Shown here one piece after another: positions 1 to 10,600 of a DNA stretch of 64,000 nt. The notes under the pieces are model-generated. The model saw only the letters and a list, made by a program, of their open reading frames with translations. It was not told the DNA's origin and made no database searches. Source of the DNA: JAXHMB01 sp034521755 (GTDB lineage: Bacteria; Bacteroidota; Rhodothermia; Balneolales; Balneolaceae); contig JAXHMB010000007.1 of assembly GCA_034521755.1 (NCBI GenBank), forward strand, positions 45,069-109,068, read 5' to 3'. Made by a program: the position numbers and the translations under genes. Within the stretch, counting starts at the first letter, position 1, and every line of letters starts with the position of its first letter.

Positions 1-1
1 C

Positions 2-814
2 GACAGCGCTTTATCTGACAAGCAATATCAAAAAGCTATTGCATATTTTAAAAATGCTACGATCATTCTTCCTGATACCACAATTTCTTATCGGATGAAG
101 GGTCAAACACATTACAAACACAAAGACCTTGAGAAGGCTATTGCAACCCTCGAAACTGCCCACAATCATATTCCCAACCTTTCGGCACAAATACTTGAGC
201 AACTGGCATTTATGTATTTGGAAAATGGCCAAGATAAAGAAGCTGTAGCCGTTTATGAGAAAGCCAATTCTTCTTCCGAAGAAAACCTTAATCTCATTCA
301 TGGTTTGTCTAATGCATATATTAAGTTTGGAAACCATCAAAAAGCTGTAGAACTGTTAAGAGTGCTGATTGAAAATGAACCCGGAAATATTATTTACCGT
401 CAAACCCAGGGAACAGAGCTTTACTTTCTTGCCTCAGAGCATTTTGAACGAATTACCGGAAGTTCTGATTCTTCTTTTGTGGCAGATAAGCTGGCTCAAA
501 TTGACTCCCTGCTTGCTGAAGCTGAAGTTCATTACCGAAAAGCCCATAGCGAAAACCCAGATGAACAAAGTCTTACAATGTCATTGGTAAGTTTTTATCA
601 AAACAGCGCTTCTAAATATCAGAGAATTCTTCCACTGATTGATGAAGACTTTTCAAAACCTGTTGAAGATAAAATTGAGACTTATCTACAGCAGTCTATA
701 CCCCTGTACAAAGATGTACTGGCCAATGATCCAGGCAATGAAGATATTCGAAACAAATTATTTTTGACATATACCTATTTGGGTATGGAGAATGAAGCCC
801 AGGAGTTTAAGTAA
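2..814 (+). CDS. TPR-repeat protein, 5'-truncated by window edge
   Basis: The frame is open from the first bases of the window, so the N-terminus lies outside; the ATG at 95 is internal. The visible 270 or so residues are helical repeats of about 34 residues with the TPR spacing of small and large residues (for example the stretch around AVAVYEKA and KAVELLRVLIENEPGN). No enzyme motif or membrane segment is visible. TPR arrays act as protein-interaction scaffolds; the partner is unknown. The PLP enzyme downstream begins 22 bases after the stop. Confidence in TPR is high, in role nil. Confidence 0.8.
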   Translation, partial: DSALSDKQYQKAIAYFKNATIILPDTTISYRMKGQTHYKHKDLEKAIATLETAHNHIPNLSAQILEQLAFMYLENGQDKEAVAVYEKANSSSEENLNLIHGLSNAYIKFGNHQKAVELLRVLIENEPGNIIYRQTQGTELYFLASEHFERITGSSDSSFVADKLAQIDSLLAEAEVHYRKAHSENPDEQSLTMSLVSFYQNSASKYQRILPLIDEDFSKPVEDKIETYLQQSIPLYKDVLANDPGNEDIRNKLFLTYTYLGMENEAQEFK

Positions 815-836
815 ATCTCTAAGCATATTTATTACT

Positions 837-1976
837 ATGAAATTTAATACTAAAACAATACACGCTGGCCAAAAACCGGAAGAAACCACGGGCGCTGTTA
901 TGCCTCCTATTTTCCAAACCTCTACCTACGTTCAAGAGGCACCGGCCCAGCACAAAGGCTATGACTATGCTCGTGTTGCAAATCCAACGAGAACTGCTCT
1001 GGAAAAATTAATTGCAGGGTTGGAAAATGCCGACGAATGCGCATGTTTTGCAAGCGGATGTGCTGCTATGGACAGCATGCTGAAAATGTTTCGTCCCGGT
1101 GATCATGTTATTGCATCTGATGATCTTTATGGTGGCACTTATCGGTTATTCACACAGGTTTTTGAACCTTACGGAATCGACTTCAGCTTTGTGAATATGA
1201 CAGAATTTGAAAATGTAGCTGATGCAAAAACAGATAAAACAAAACTTTTGTGGATTGAAACGCCAACGAATCCTCTGCTTAGAGTAGTAGATATTGAAAA
1301 GATGGCAACGTTTGCCGCAAAAAATGACATTATTTCTGTAGTTGATAATACATTTGCATCACCCTACCTGCAGCAGCCACTGGAGCTCGGAGCCGATGCT
1401 GTGATGCACTCAACCACCAAATACCTGGGCGGCCACTCTGATATTATTGGCGGAGCTATTGCTACATCCAATAAAGAAATCATGGAACATCTTCGCTTCC
1501 AAATTAAGACAACCGGTGCCGTGCCCGGACCAATGGACTGCTATCTTGTTTTAAGAGGCATTAAAACCCTGCATGTACGGATGGACCGCGCCGTTCAAAA
1601 TGCAAAAAAAATTGCACGGTATCTTGAGAATCATGACAAAGTTGGAGAAGTGATTTATCCCGGACTGGAATCACACCGGCAGCATGAGATCGCAAAAAAA
1701 CAAATGAACGATTTTGGGGCCATGGTGTCTTTTACATTAAAAGACGATGATATAGAAGTGGCCAAACGATTTATGAGCAATACGCATCTTTTTGCCTTGG
1801 CAGAAAGCCTTGGCGGTGTAGAGTCACTGGTCAATCATCCTGCTACGATGACCCACGGATCTATACCGGCTGATGTACGTCATAAGGCAGGACTTAAGGA
1901 TTCACTGATTAGATTATCAGTTGGTATTGAAGACGCCGACGATCTAGTCCAGGATTTAGAAAACGCATTTGAGTAA
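837..1976 (+). CDS. Trans-sulfuration PLP enzyme (cystathionine gamma-synthase/lyase family)
   Basis: This is a 379-residue Cys/Met metabolism PLP-dependent enzyme. It starts with the family opening TKTIHAGQKPEETTGAV, and the PLP lysine is K195 in HSTTKYLGGHSD. Full length matches cystathionine gamma-synthase or gamma/beta-lyase, which join or split cystathionine in methionine/cysteine interconversion in the cytoplasm; sequence reading alone does not decide between them. I chose the ATG at 837 rather than 792 because the first 15 residues of the longer frame are unlike the family and overlap the TPR gene. The thiolase follows 31 bases after the stop. Confidence 0.9.
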   Translation: MKFNTKTIHAGQKPEETTGAVMPPIFQTSTYVQEAPAQHKGYDYARVANPTRTALEKLIAGLENADECACFASGCAAMDSMLKMFRPGDHVIASDDLYGGTYRLFTQVFEPYGIDFSFVNMTEFENVADAKTDKTKLLWIETPTNPLLRVVDIEKMATFAAKNDIISVVDNTFASPYLQQPLELGADAVMHSTTKYLGGHSDIIGGAIATSNKEIMEHLRFQIKTTGAVPGPMDCYLVLRGIKTLHVRMDRAVQNAKKIARYLENHDKVGEVIYPGLESHRQHEIAKKQMNDFGAMVSFTLKDDDIEVAKRFMSNTHLFALAESLGGVESLVNHPATMTHGSIPADVRHKAGLKDSLIRLSVGIEDADDLVQDLENAFE

Positions 1977-2007
1977 ATATACAAATTTATAACCAACCAG
2001 ATTTATT

Positions 2008-3186
2008 ATGAGTAACGCAGTTATTGTTGAAGCTAAGCGAACACCAATTGGATCATTTGGAGGAAGCCTCTCCTCTTTCAGTGCCCCTGAACTTGGTTCA
2101 ATGACTATCATTGAAGTGATAAAAGCAGCAGGTATTAAACCCGAAGATGTGCAAGAAGTGGTTTTGGGTAATGTACTTACAGCGGGAATAGGTCAGGCAC
2201 CTGCACGACAAGCTGCCCTTAAAGCCGGACTCCCTGATCTTACTCCATCTACTACAATTAACAAGGTATGTGCTTCGGGGATGAAGTCCATAATGATTGC
2301 CGCTAATCAAATTGAGGTTGGCGAAGCTGATATTATTGTTGCCGGGGGAATGGAAAGCATGAGTAACGTACCCTACTATTTATCAAAACAGCGATTTGGC
2401 AGCAAGTTGGGTCATACCCAGGCAGAAGATGGCATTATCAAAGATGGATTATGGGATGTCTACAATGATTTCCATATGGGTAATGCTGCAGAAATTTGTG
2501 CAAAAGAATGCAACATCAGCCGAGAGCAGCAGGATGAATTTGCTATCACCTCGTATAAGCGGGCTATTGAAGCCCATGAAAAAGGGCATTTCAGTGATGA
2601 GTTGATTACTGTGAAAGTCAAAGATCGTAAAGGCAATGTCACTGAAGTTGAAATGGATGAAGAACTTAACAAGGTAAACTTTGATAAGATCCCAGGCCTA
2701 AGACCTGTTTTTGATAAAGAAGGCACAGTAACAGCCGCCAATGCAAGCAGTATTAATGATGGGGCAGCTGCTGTACTGGTTATGAGCGAGGAGAAAGCTA
2801 AAGAGATGGGACTCAAACCACTGGCTCGTATCATGAGTCAGGCCAGTGCTGCCAAAGCTCCAGAATGGTTTACTACTGCTCCATCTGATGCTATGCCGAA
2901 GGCTATGAAACGTGCCGGTGTTAAAAAAGATGATATCGACCTTTTTGAAATTAATGAAGCATTTTCTGTGGTATCTCTTGCCAACAACCAGATTATGGAA
3001 TTGAATCCTGAAAAAGTAAACATTCATGGTGGGGCAGTCAGTATTGGCCACCCTATCGGTTGTTCAGGTACACGTATTATTGTCACGCTACTACATGCCC
3101 TTAAACGAACAGGTGGAACATTGGGCTGTGCCGGTATTTGCAACGGGGGTGGCGGTGCCTCTGCTATGGTTGTAAAAATGCTCTAA
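2008..3186 (+). CDS. Acetyl-CoA C-acetyltransferase (thiolase)
   Basis: This 392-residue thiolase has the catalytic triad in place: nucleophilic C88 in NKVCASGMKS, H348 in GGAVSIGHPIG and C378 in GICNGGGGAS. The opening AVIVEAKRTPIGSFGG and the full length are typical of the acetoacetyl-CoA (biosynthetic/degradative) subgroup, which condenses or cleaves acetyl-CoA units. It is one of three thiolases in this window (the others are at 25141 and 46265) and is the most AtoB/PhaA-like. It stands with the PLP enzyme, with no pathway partner adjacent. Confidence 0.92.
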   Translation: MSNAVIVEAKRTPIGSFGGSLSSFSAPELGSMTIIEVIKAAGIKPEDVQEVVLGNVLTAGIGQAPARQAALKAGLPDLTPSTTINKVCASGMKSIMIAANQIEVGEADIIVAGGMESMSNVPYYLSKQRFGSKLGHTQAEDGIIKDGLWDVYNDFHMGNAAEICAKECNISREQQDEFAITSYKRAIEAHEKGHFSDELITVKVKDRKGNVTEVEMDEELNKVNFDKIPGLRPVFDKEGTVTAANASSINDGAAAVLVMSEEKAKEMGLKPLARIMSQASAAKAPEWFTTAPSDAMPKAMKRAGVKKDDIDLFEINEAFSVVSLANNQIMELNPEKVNIHGGAVSIGHPIGCSGTRIIVTLLHALKRTGGTLGCAGICNGGGGASAMVVKML

Positions 3187-3327
3187 GCTAAGAACAGATT
3201 CATCTGCAACAGTAATTCTTAAGTTGCAATAAACCCCAAAAATGAAGAGATTTTAATAGATATATAGGTAACAATATGGTTATTTAAGGCGTTATCTATA
3301 TTCTCTGTTGATAGAAAATATCCCATT

Positions 3328-4428
3328 ATGGCCAAAAGATTCTTTTTATTCTGTTCCCTTTTGCTTGTCACCCAGTTTGCAAGTGCTCAAGTTGGCATTA
3401 CATCCGTTCCCTTTTTACAAATTGAACCAGACTCCAGGGCAGCGGGCATGGGTAATACCGGTGTTGCGCTGGCAGACAATGCTTCAGCTGTTTTTTGGAA
3501 TCCGGCCGGATTGGGATTTCAGCGAGGTAACCAAGTAAGTATCACTCACTCAGAATGGCTGCCACAGTTTAATGCCGATCTTTTTTATGATTATCTGGTT
3601 GGCAAGCATTATGTAGAAGACATTGGAACCTTTGGAGCTCATATAACTTATTTAAATTTAGGTGAACAAATAAGAACTGACGCAAGAGGCCCACAAGAAA
3701 TTAACAGATTTAACAGTTACGAACTTGCGGTGGGTGTCTCCTATGGTTTGCAGCTAGACAAAAACTGGTCGTTGGGTACAGGATTTCGATTTGTTTACAG
3801 CAGTCTTGCAGAAGGAGAGGTAGGAAGTCAGGATATTAATCCCGGTTCTACAGTTGGCGTTGATATTGCAGGAATGTATCGTTCTGATACTTTTACTTTT
3901 ATAGGAAGAAAGGCTTCCCTTAATGCCGGATTGAATATTTCTAATATTGGTCCAGGAGTTCAATATACAGACAACGCTCAAAAAGATCCGCTCCCTACCG
4001 TTTTCCGACTGGGATGGTCCTTTACAACTGAACTTGATAAAAATGGAGTTAGTACGCTGACTTTTGCAAATGATATTTCGAAAATATTAGCAAGGGTAGA
4101 CGAAAATGGGAATCCTGATGGCTTTTTAAAATCACTTTTTACATCCTGGGGTACTCTTGAAAGGCAAACCGGTCAGGGAACTGCCATATTGAACCCTCTG
4201 CAACAGTTGATGATTGCTACAGGAGCTGAATATTGGTACAACGATCTTTTTGCACTTCGCAGTGGCTTCTACTATGAAGATCCAAATAATGGTAATAGAA
4301 AATTTTTGACTTTTGGCGCTGGTATTCGATATGATCTTATAGGAATAGACTTTAGCTATATCTACACCCTCGAAGAAGATCACCCACTGGCTAATACCAC
4401 ACGTTTTGGCTTGCTGATTAATTTCTAA
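3328..4428 (+). CDS. porV: PorV-like type IX secretion outer-membrane protein
   Basis: The 366-residue product has a clear signal peptide (about residues 1-20, ending ASAQ) and the PorV/UPF0164 hallmark: 'IEPDSRAAGMGNTGVALADN' followed by AVFWNPAGL. The rest alternates beta strands as expected of a FadL-like outer-membrane barrel. In known T9SS, PorV collects cargo from the translocon and hands it to the attachment complex. The neighbour downstream encodes a cargo-like protein with a sorting domain, 19 bases after this stop, which supports the call. A PorV paralogue dedicated to that cargo is possible instead of the housekeeping PorV. Confidence 0.85.
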   Translation: MAKRFFLFCSLLLVTQFASAQVGITSVPFLQIEPDSRAAGMGNTGVALADNASAVFWNPAGLGFQRGNQVSITHSEWLPQFNADLFYDYLVGKHYVEDIGTFGAHITYLNLGEQIRTDARGPQEINRFNSYELAVGVSYGLQLDKNWSLGTGFRFVYSSLAEGEVGSQDINPGSTVGVDIAGMYRSDTFTFIGRKASLNAGLNISNIGPGVQYTDNAQKDPLPTVFRLGWSFTTELDKNGVSTLTFANDISKILARVDENGNPDGFLKSLFTSWGTLERQTGQGTAILNPLQQLMIATGAEYWYNDLFALRSGFYYEDPNNGNRKFLTFGAGIRYDLIGIDFSYIYTLEEDHPLANTTRFGLLINF

Positions 4429-4447
4429 TATTGGCAAGTATCATGTA

Positions 4448-7400
4448 ATGAATTATACGTCCAAGGCCTTTCAATATCTAAGCATGTCATTTATTATTGG
4501 CATGCTTTTATTTTTTCATTCTCAACCAGCCCTTTCGCAATCAAACTCCTACACCCCGGTCAAGAGTCATCCCATAAACTTTTCTGATCAGCCAATTCGT
4601 AATTTTGGACCACTGGATACGCTCAAAATTGTTGGAGTGCGTGTAGAGTTTCAGACTGATGACAATGATCTGACTTCGGGTAATGGTACTTTTGGACAGA
4701 ATGGACTGCCCTATTTAAATAGCAATAATATCACCATTGATCCCCTGCCCCACAATCAATCTTACTTTGAATCACACTTAGAGTTTGTGAAAAACTATTT
4801 TGAAAAAGTTTCTGGTGGAGACCTTAATGTTGAATATCAGGTACTACCCGATATTTACCAGCTGGATGAAAAAATGGAATTCTATGCTCCAACAGGAGTT
4901 AATGCAAGCAATCAAAAACTGGCAATTCTGGCAAGAGATACCTGGCAAAAAGTCGAAGATGAGGGTGGGTTTGATACCTCCGGGACTTGATCCTGACAAA
5001 ACCGCATTTATTATTTTCCATGCGGGGGTTGGACGTGATATTGAACTTACCGGAACTACCCTGGACATCACTCCTCAAGACATCCCTTCTATCTCATTAA
5101 GTAGAAATTCACTATCTCAATTACTTGATCAACAAAATTTTCAGGGATTTTCAATAAATGGCGGAAACTTTAGAATATTGAACTCCCTTATTCTACCACA
5201 GACCTTATCGCGCCGTGGAGAAGATATCGCCGGTAATGAGCTGGTACTCCAACTTTCCTTAAATGGACTTTTAACAGCATCTGTGGGAAGCTACCTGGGT
5301 ATTCCTGACTTATTTAATACTGAAACAGGAGCGTCAGGCATTGGGCGATTCGGACTAATGGACGGAGAAAGCATTTTTTCTTATCGGGGTCTATTCCCTC
5401 CTGAACCTTCTGCCTGGGAAAAACAGTTTCTTGGATGGCAAACTCCTTTTAATATCGCAACTGATAACTCACAAATATCCCTTCCCGCAGCTTCTTTACA
5501 CCAGGCTGGCAGTATCGGACGCCATTCAATTTCCGGGAAAGAATATTTTTTGGTAGAAAACCGACATCGGGACCCTCAACAAAACGATCTTACAATCACT
5601 ATTCAAAAAAATGACGGCACTACAGTACAGCAAACTTTTACCAATCAAGATCAAGTATTTAATAACCAGGAAGATGGATTTGAAGAGTTGCTTGAAGCCG
5701 GTGTACTCATAGATGTCGACAATTTTGACTGGAGCCTGCCCGGAGGCCTGGACGTAGGAACTGATGGGCAAGCCGGCACGACAGATGACCGCATACTCAA
5801 TGGCGGTATGCTTATCTGGCACATCGATGAAGCTGTCATTGAAAATCAAATCAACAGCGGGACAGTTAATGCCAATCCAAACCGCCGGGGCGTTGACCTT
5901 GAAGAAGCTGACGGCGCACAAGATATTGGCACCCCTGCCAATCAGAATTTCTCTACTCAAGCAAGGGGAACGGCTTTTGACTTCTGGTGGAGCGGTAATA
6001 ATGCCCGCGTTATTACACTGGAAGGTGACACCCTTCAGTTTTATGAAAATCGTTTTGGAAATACCACCACGCCCAATAATAAAAGTAATTCAGGGGCTCT
6101 CTCCTTCTTTGAATTTTATGACTTTTCTGATAATCTGCCTACTTCAACATTTCGAGCCAGAAAAACTACAGCTAACAATATAACATCTATAACTTTGCAA
6201 CAGGATTCCATTCCAAATGCAATAACAGCTATTCCCCCAGGTACTGATCATCAAAATTTTTATCCAAAAGCGCTTTCTGTCTTCACCACTCAAGCAGATA
6301 GCTTCCTTATTGTACCGGGCTCAAACTCCGTCTATTCTCTGCAATTGACCAATTCTACAACTCCACTTTTTGATTTCCAGCAACCCGATTCACAACACCC
6401 CTTTTTGGGTGAAGGGGTGATTCTTGCAGAAAACCCATCACAATCACAGACTATAGACCTCAGCCAATGGCTTTGGAACGGTACAAGCTGGGTTCAGGAT
6501 TGGCAAACTACAGCTCCCGCCAACAAAGGATTTCTAAGCTCAAAAACCGGCGATACGCTTTTTGTTGATTTCACTAATTCCAGGATCTTAACTGATAATG
6601 GAAATACTGTTGCAAGCCTAGCCAATGCTCAGCAACAATCATCAATCGTGCAAGGCAAGCAATCAATTTTGATGCAGGGCAATGTAACTATCACAGGCAC
6701 AAACAACACCGTTAATATAGATACCAATCTGCCCAGAGTTTATACCGGAGCTTTTCAGTCTGGTCCATCTGATCCAACGTTTTATGTTTTTACAGACAAC
6801 TCCTTTTCCCTTATTGATGAACAATCCGGAACATTATTTCCACTGGCAGATAATGCTGAAATGGACTGGCCTGCAATTGTTGATTTAAATGATGATGGCA
6901 ACAATGATATCATTTATGTTGATCAGGAGAAAAACCAGCTTAATGCTAAAAATAAACGTGGTGCTACACTCAACTACTTCCCAATTCAACCGCCGGCTGA
7001 TTCAAAATTTATGGGCACTCCATTAGTCAGTGATATAGAAGACGATGGAATACAGGATATTTTTGTGCTTGTTCAAGACAGTCTTTCAATTAATATTAAT
7101 GCATATAATGATCAGGGACAGCTCAAAGAAGGTTTCCCGCTTTTTGTCGGGAGTGTTGTTTCCAGTGACCATCATCCTATTGAACCTGTTATTTCCAATA
7201 AAACAATATATGCTGTTAGTCACATCGGAGAATTGAAAGCCTGGATATTTCCTGATATGAACAATGTAACCTGGCCATCAAAATATGGGGACGATTCCTT
7301 TAACAAAGTTTCCGGTCAACTATCAGGGGGCGGCAGCAATCAGCCTGCAACTTCTATACTTGTCGAAAAAGAAACCTACAACTGGCCTAATCCCGCATCA

Positions 7401-7634
7401 GAGCAAACCAATATCCGGTACCAGCTGCAAGGCCCGGGAACAGTAGAAATAAAGATCATTAAGCCGGGCGGACGAGTAGTATATGAGCAAAAATTTGATA
7501 CAGCCGGTGGTCTTCCTGAAGAACAAACCATCAATACCTCAAATTGGGGAAGTGGAATATACCTGGCAATGGTCACCGCCAAAGTGAATAACCAACAGGC
7601 ACGAAAAATTATAAAGATTGCTGTGGTTCATTGA
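4448..7634 (+). pseudogene. M6-like (immune inhibitor A type) pseudoprotease with T9SS sorting domain; frameshifted
   Basis: Two overlapping frames make one protein of about 1060 residues: 4448-4987 gives the signal peptide and N-terminal region, and the second frame continues to 7634. Removing one T near 4985-4987 restores ...SGTDPDKTAF. The middle resembles M6 metallopeptidases (LGIPDLFNTETGASGIG, FGLMDGES, PSAWEKQFLGW). However, the HEXXH zinc site is replaced by ASVGS just before YLGIPDLF (about 5275-5300), so it should be catalytically dead. The C-terminus (WPNPASEQTNIRYQL through GSGIYLAMV) is a type A sorting domain. It lies between porV and a metallopeptidase-barrel gene and is probably an exported surface protein. 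The frameshift may be a sequencing error. Confidence 0.75.
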
Positions 7635-10600
7635 AAAAAATCAATAAAACATATCGCAGCTTTTGGAAACCGGTAGTTTTGCTATGTTTCTTTATTGGGC
7701 TTTGGGGTACTGCTTCTGCTCAAATTTCACCCTCGCAATATCAATATCCTCAAAACCATATTTCCTGGTACACCATCGAAAGTGAACACTTTTTAATTCA
7801 CTTTCAGAAGGGAAACAGCCGATCAGCAAAGCTGGCATCGCGCATTGCAGAAGAGGTATACCCCCATATTACAAAATTGTATGATGTAGAGCCTGACTCA
7901 AAAGTAAGCATCATCCTTAAAGACCGTCAGGATTACTCCAATGGGGCTGCATACTTTTTCGATAATCAAATAAATATTTGGCTGCCCGCTTTGGATACCC
8001 CACTTAGGGGCACTCATGACTGGCTGAGAAATGTAATATCACACGAATTTACACATATCGTTCAGCTGCAAGCCAGCATGAAGAAAAATAGAAAAATCCC
8101 TGCCATTTATTTTCAATGGCTTTCGTATGAGGATGCACGCCGCCCGGATGTACTTTACGGATTTCCCAATGGTGTCATTTCTTATCCGTATGCATCCATA
8201 AACGTGCCTGTATGGTTTGCCGAGGGTGTTGCTCAATATCAGCGTTCGGGCTGGACATTTGATACCTGGGATTCTCATCGCGATATGCTGCTCCGGACCT
8301 CAATTTTGCACGATACCTATCTCAATTTCGAAGAAATGGGCACATTCTCATCAAAAAATAGCCTTGAACGGGAAAAAGCATATAACCAGGGATTCGCTTT
8401 TGTAATCTATCTGGTAGAAAATTTTGGCGAATCAGTATTAGCTGATATTTCCAAGGCTCTTAGTAAAGCCGGAGTACACACCGCTGATGAAGCATTAGAA
8501 ATGGCTACCGGTATATCCGGACAAAGTTTATTTGAGGACTGGATTACAGAGCGCACTAAATTTTATAAAGATGCCACCCAAACTATTTCCGGAGGAAAGC
8601 TTAACTCCATAGAAAATAATGGTTTCTTCAACTTTCATCCCACTTATTCTCCGGATGGAACCAGCATAGCATACCTCTCGAATAAAGGTTTGGATGAATC
8701 AGGCCTATCATTATTTATCAAAAGTGCTAAGAATTCAAAAGCAGTAGCTATACTGAATACCGGTTTTAAAAATACTCATCCTCATACTTACAGTTGTGGA
8801 TTTACCGGGAAGCCAAGCATCAAAAACGTCACTTCTTCTTTTTCTCTCTCACCTGATGGCAACAATGTTGTATTTGCCAGAAATAAGCTGAATGAGCGTG
8901 GAGAACACTATAATGATTTATTCGTCTATAACTTGAAAGCGGATGAGGTCAAGCGACTTACCAAAAGCCAACGATTGCGTGATCCTTCCTGGAGTCCGGA
9001 CGGCTCTCGTATTGCAGCCATTCAGGAATATCGAGGCACAAAAAACCTGGTACTCGTTGATCCTGAGGATGGAGCTATCAAAAAGCTGACTTCATATGAA
9101 AATGGTGAACAGGTTTACACACCGGCCTGGCATCCCAATGGACAAGATATTTTCTTTGCCTCGTCTAATCAGGATACGCGACGAATACAATACTTTGATC
9201 TGTTAAAAAATGAAGTCAGCCTATTTCTAGAGGACACCTATACTGATTTCAGGGATCCCCATGTAGGTCCAAATGGAGAATTTCTGTACTATTCGGCTGA
9301 TATCGATGGTATTTTTAACATTTATAAAACACCTCTTAATGGAAATGAAAAAAGGAAGCTATCCAATGTAACAGGCGGAGCATTTATGCCTAATGTCAAT
9401 GATGATGGAGAAATAATATTCGCTCATTATCAAAAAGGAGGTTATAAGATTGATTTCATCACCCCGGATAATATCACCACTACAGGAAGCTATCAGCCTC
9501 AATTTACGGAACCAATGGCCGAGATGTTTTATGACAGTACATTAAGCTCGGTCAATAATTTTGACAACTCTGAAATTAACAGCTTTTCCAAAGAGGCATA
9601 CCAAAAATCTGACACTGCTAAGGTTAATTTCAGCATGAGTGGGCCTGAAGCATCTAAGCAAAGAGCTTTTTATGCCTATGATGAAACTTTTACCGGTATC
9701 AGCTTCTTTCCAGTTCTTCGTTTTGACAACTACTCAAAACTGAATGGAAGTAATGGACAGCTTATCCGTAATGGGCAATTGGGCGACTTCGCCGAAAACC
9801 TATATCGCGACTTTAAGTTTGGCAGCTATTTTTCATCTCGCGAAGTAATTGACAGGCTTACATTTTTTGGCGGGGCCTTATTCGGACCCGGTTCAGTATC
9901 AGCCGATGGTGTGGGCGACTTTTTTAGTCCGGCCAGGCTTACTGATTTAGATCGGGATCTATTCTTCATCACTGAATACCAAGGGCTCCCTTTTATCAAA
10001 AAAAGATGGTCTCCAACTATTTCAATTGAGTTTTATAATCAGCGTAGAAATGTAAAAAACGGGCTTTCAATAGAAGAGTTTCCCTGCACTTCCTGTTTGC
10101 CAGACACTCTTAATGCAGACATTGCCTATAATATTTGGGAAGCAGACCTATTTCTGCGAAGCAAAATTAATGATCATAACTTAGTTGAGCTTGGCATTGG
10201 CTATACCCCTTACACAGTACAAACCGATGGCTTTTTTTCCAGAGAGCTCAACCAGTTTATTCCTTCTTCCTCGGATGAATATTTCCGAGGTACTATGTAT
10301 AGTGCCACTCATATTTTTGAACGCTTTGTTCCCTATCGACACTCGGATGTTGCTCCGGTTGGACTCAGGACATTTACAAAATTTGCTTACGAGCCCGGTC
10401 GGTTGCTGGAAGATTATGTGATTGAAAATGGTACCATATCACCGGTCTATGAAAAATCAAAAAATCACTTGGTCGAATTTGCCGGAAGATACGGTTTCAA
10501 GATATCGGATAGAGGTACCGGACAAATTTATGGACGGCTTTTCAGCTATTTGAACAATCCCAAAGATCAGTTTTACCTGGATTATTTTGGTGGACTCTCG

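Noticed and set aside
369..590. Small plus-strand ORF within the TPR gene
   Set aside because: It is an out-of-frame shadow of the TPR protein, with no family resemblance or independent ribosome-binding site.
4980..4995. Programmed +1 frameshift like prfB at ACTTGA
   Set aside because: The prfB site needs a CTTTGAC-type slip and an internal Shine-Dalgarno; neither is present, and many other genes in the window have comparable breaks.
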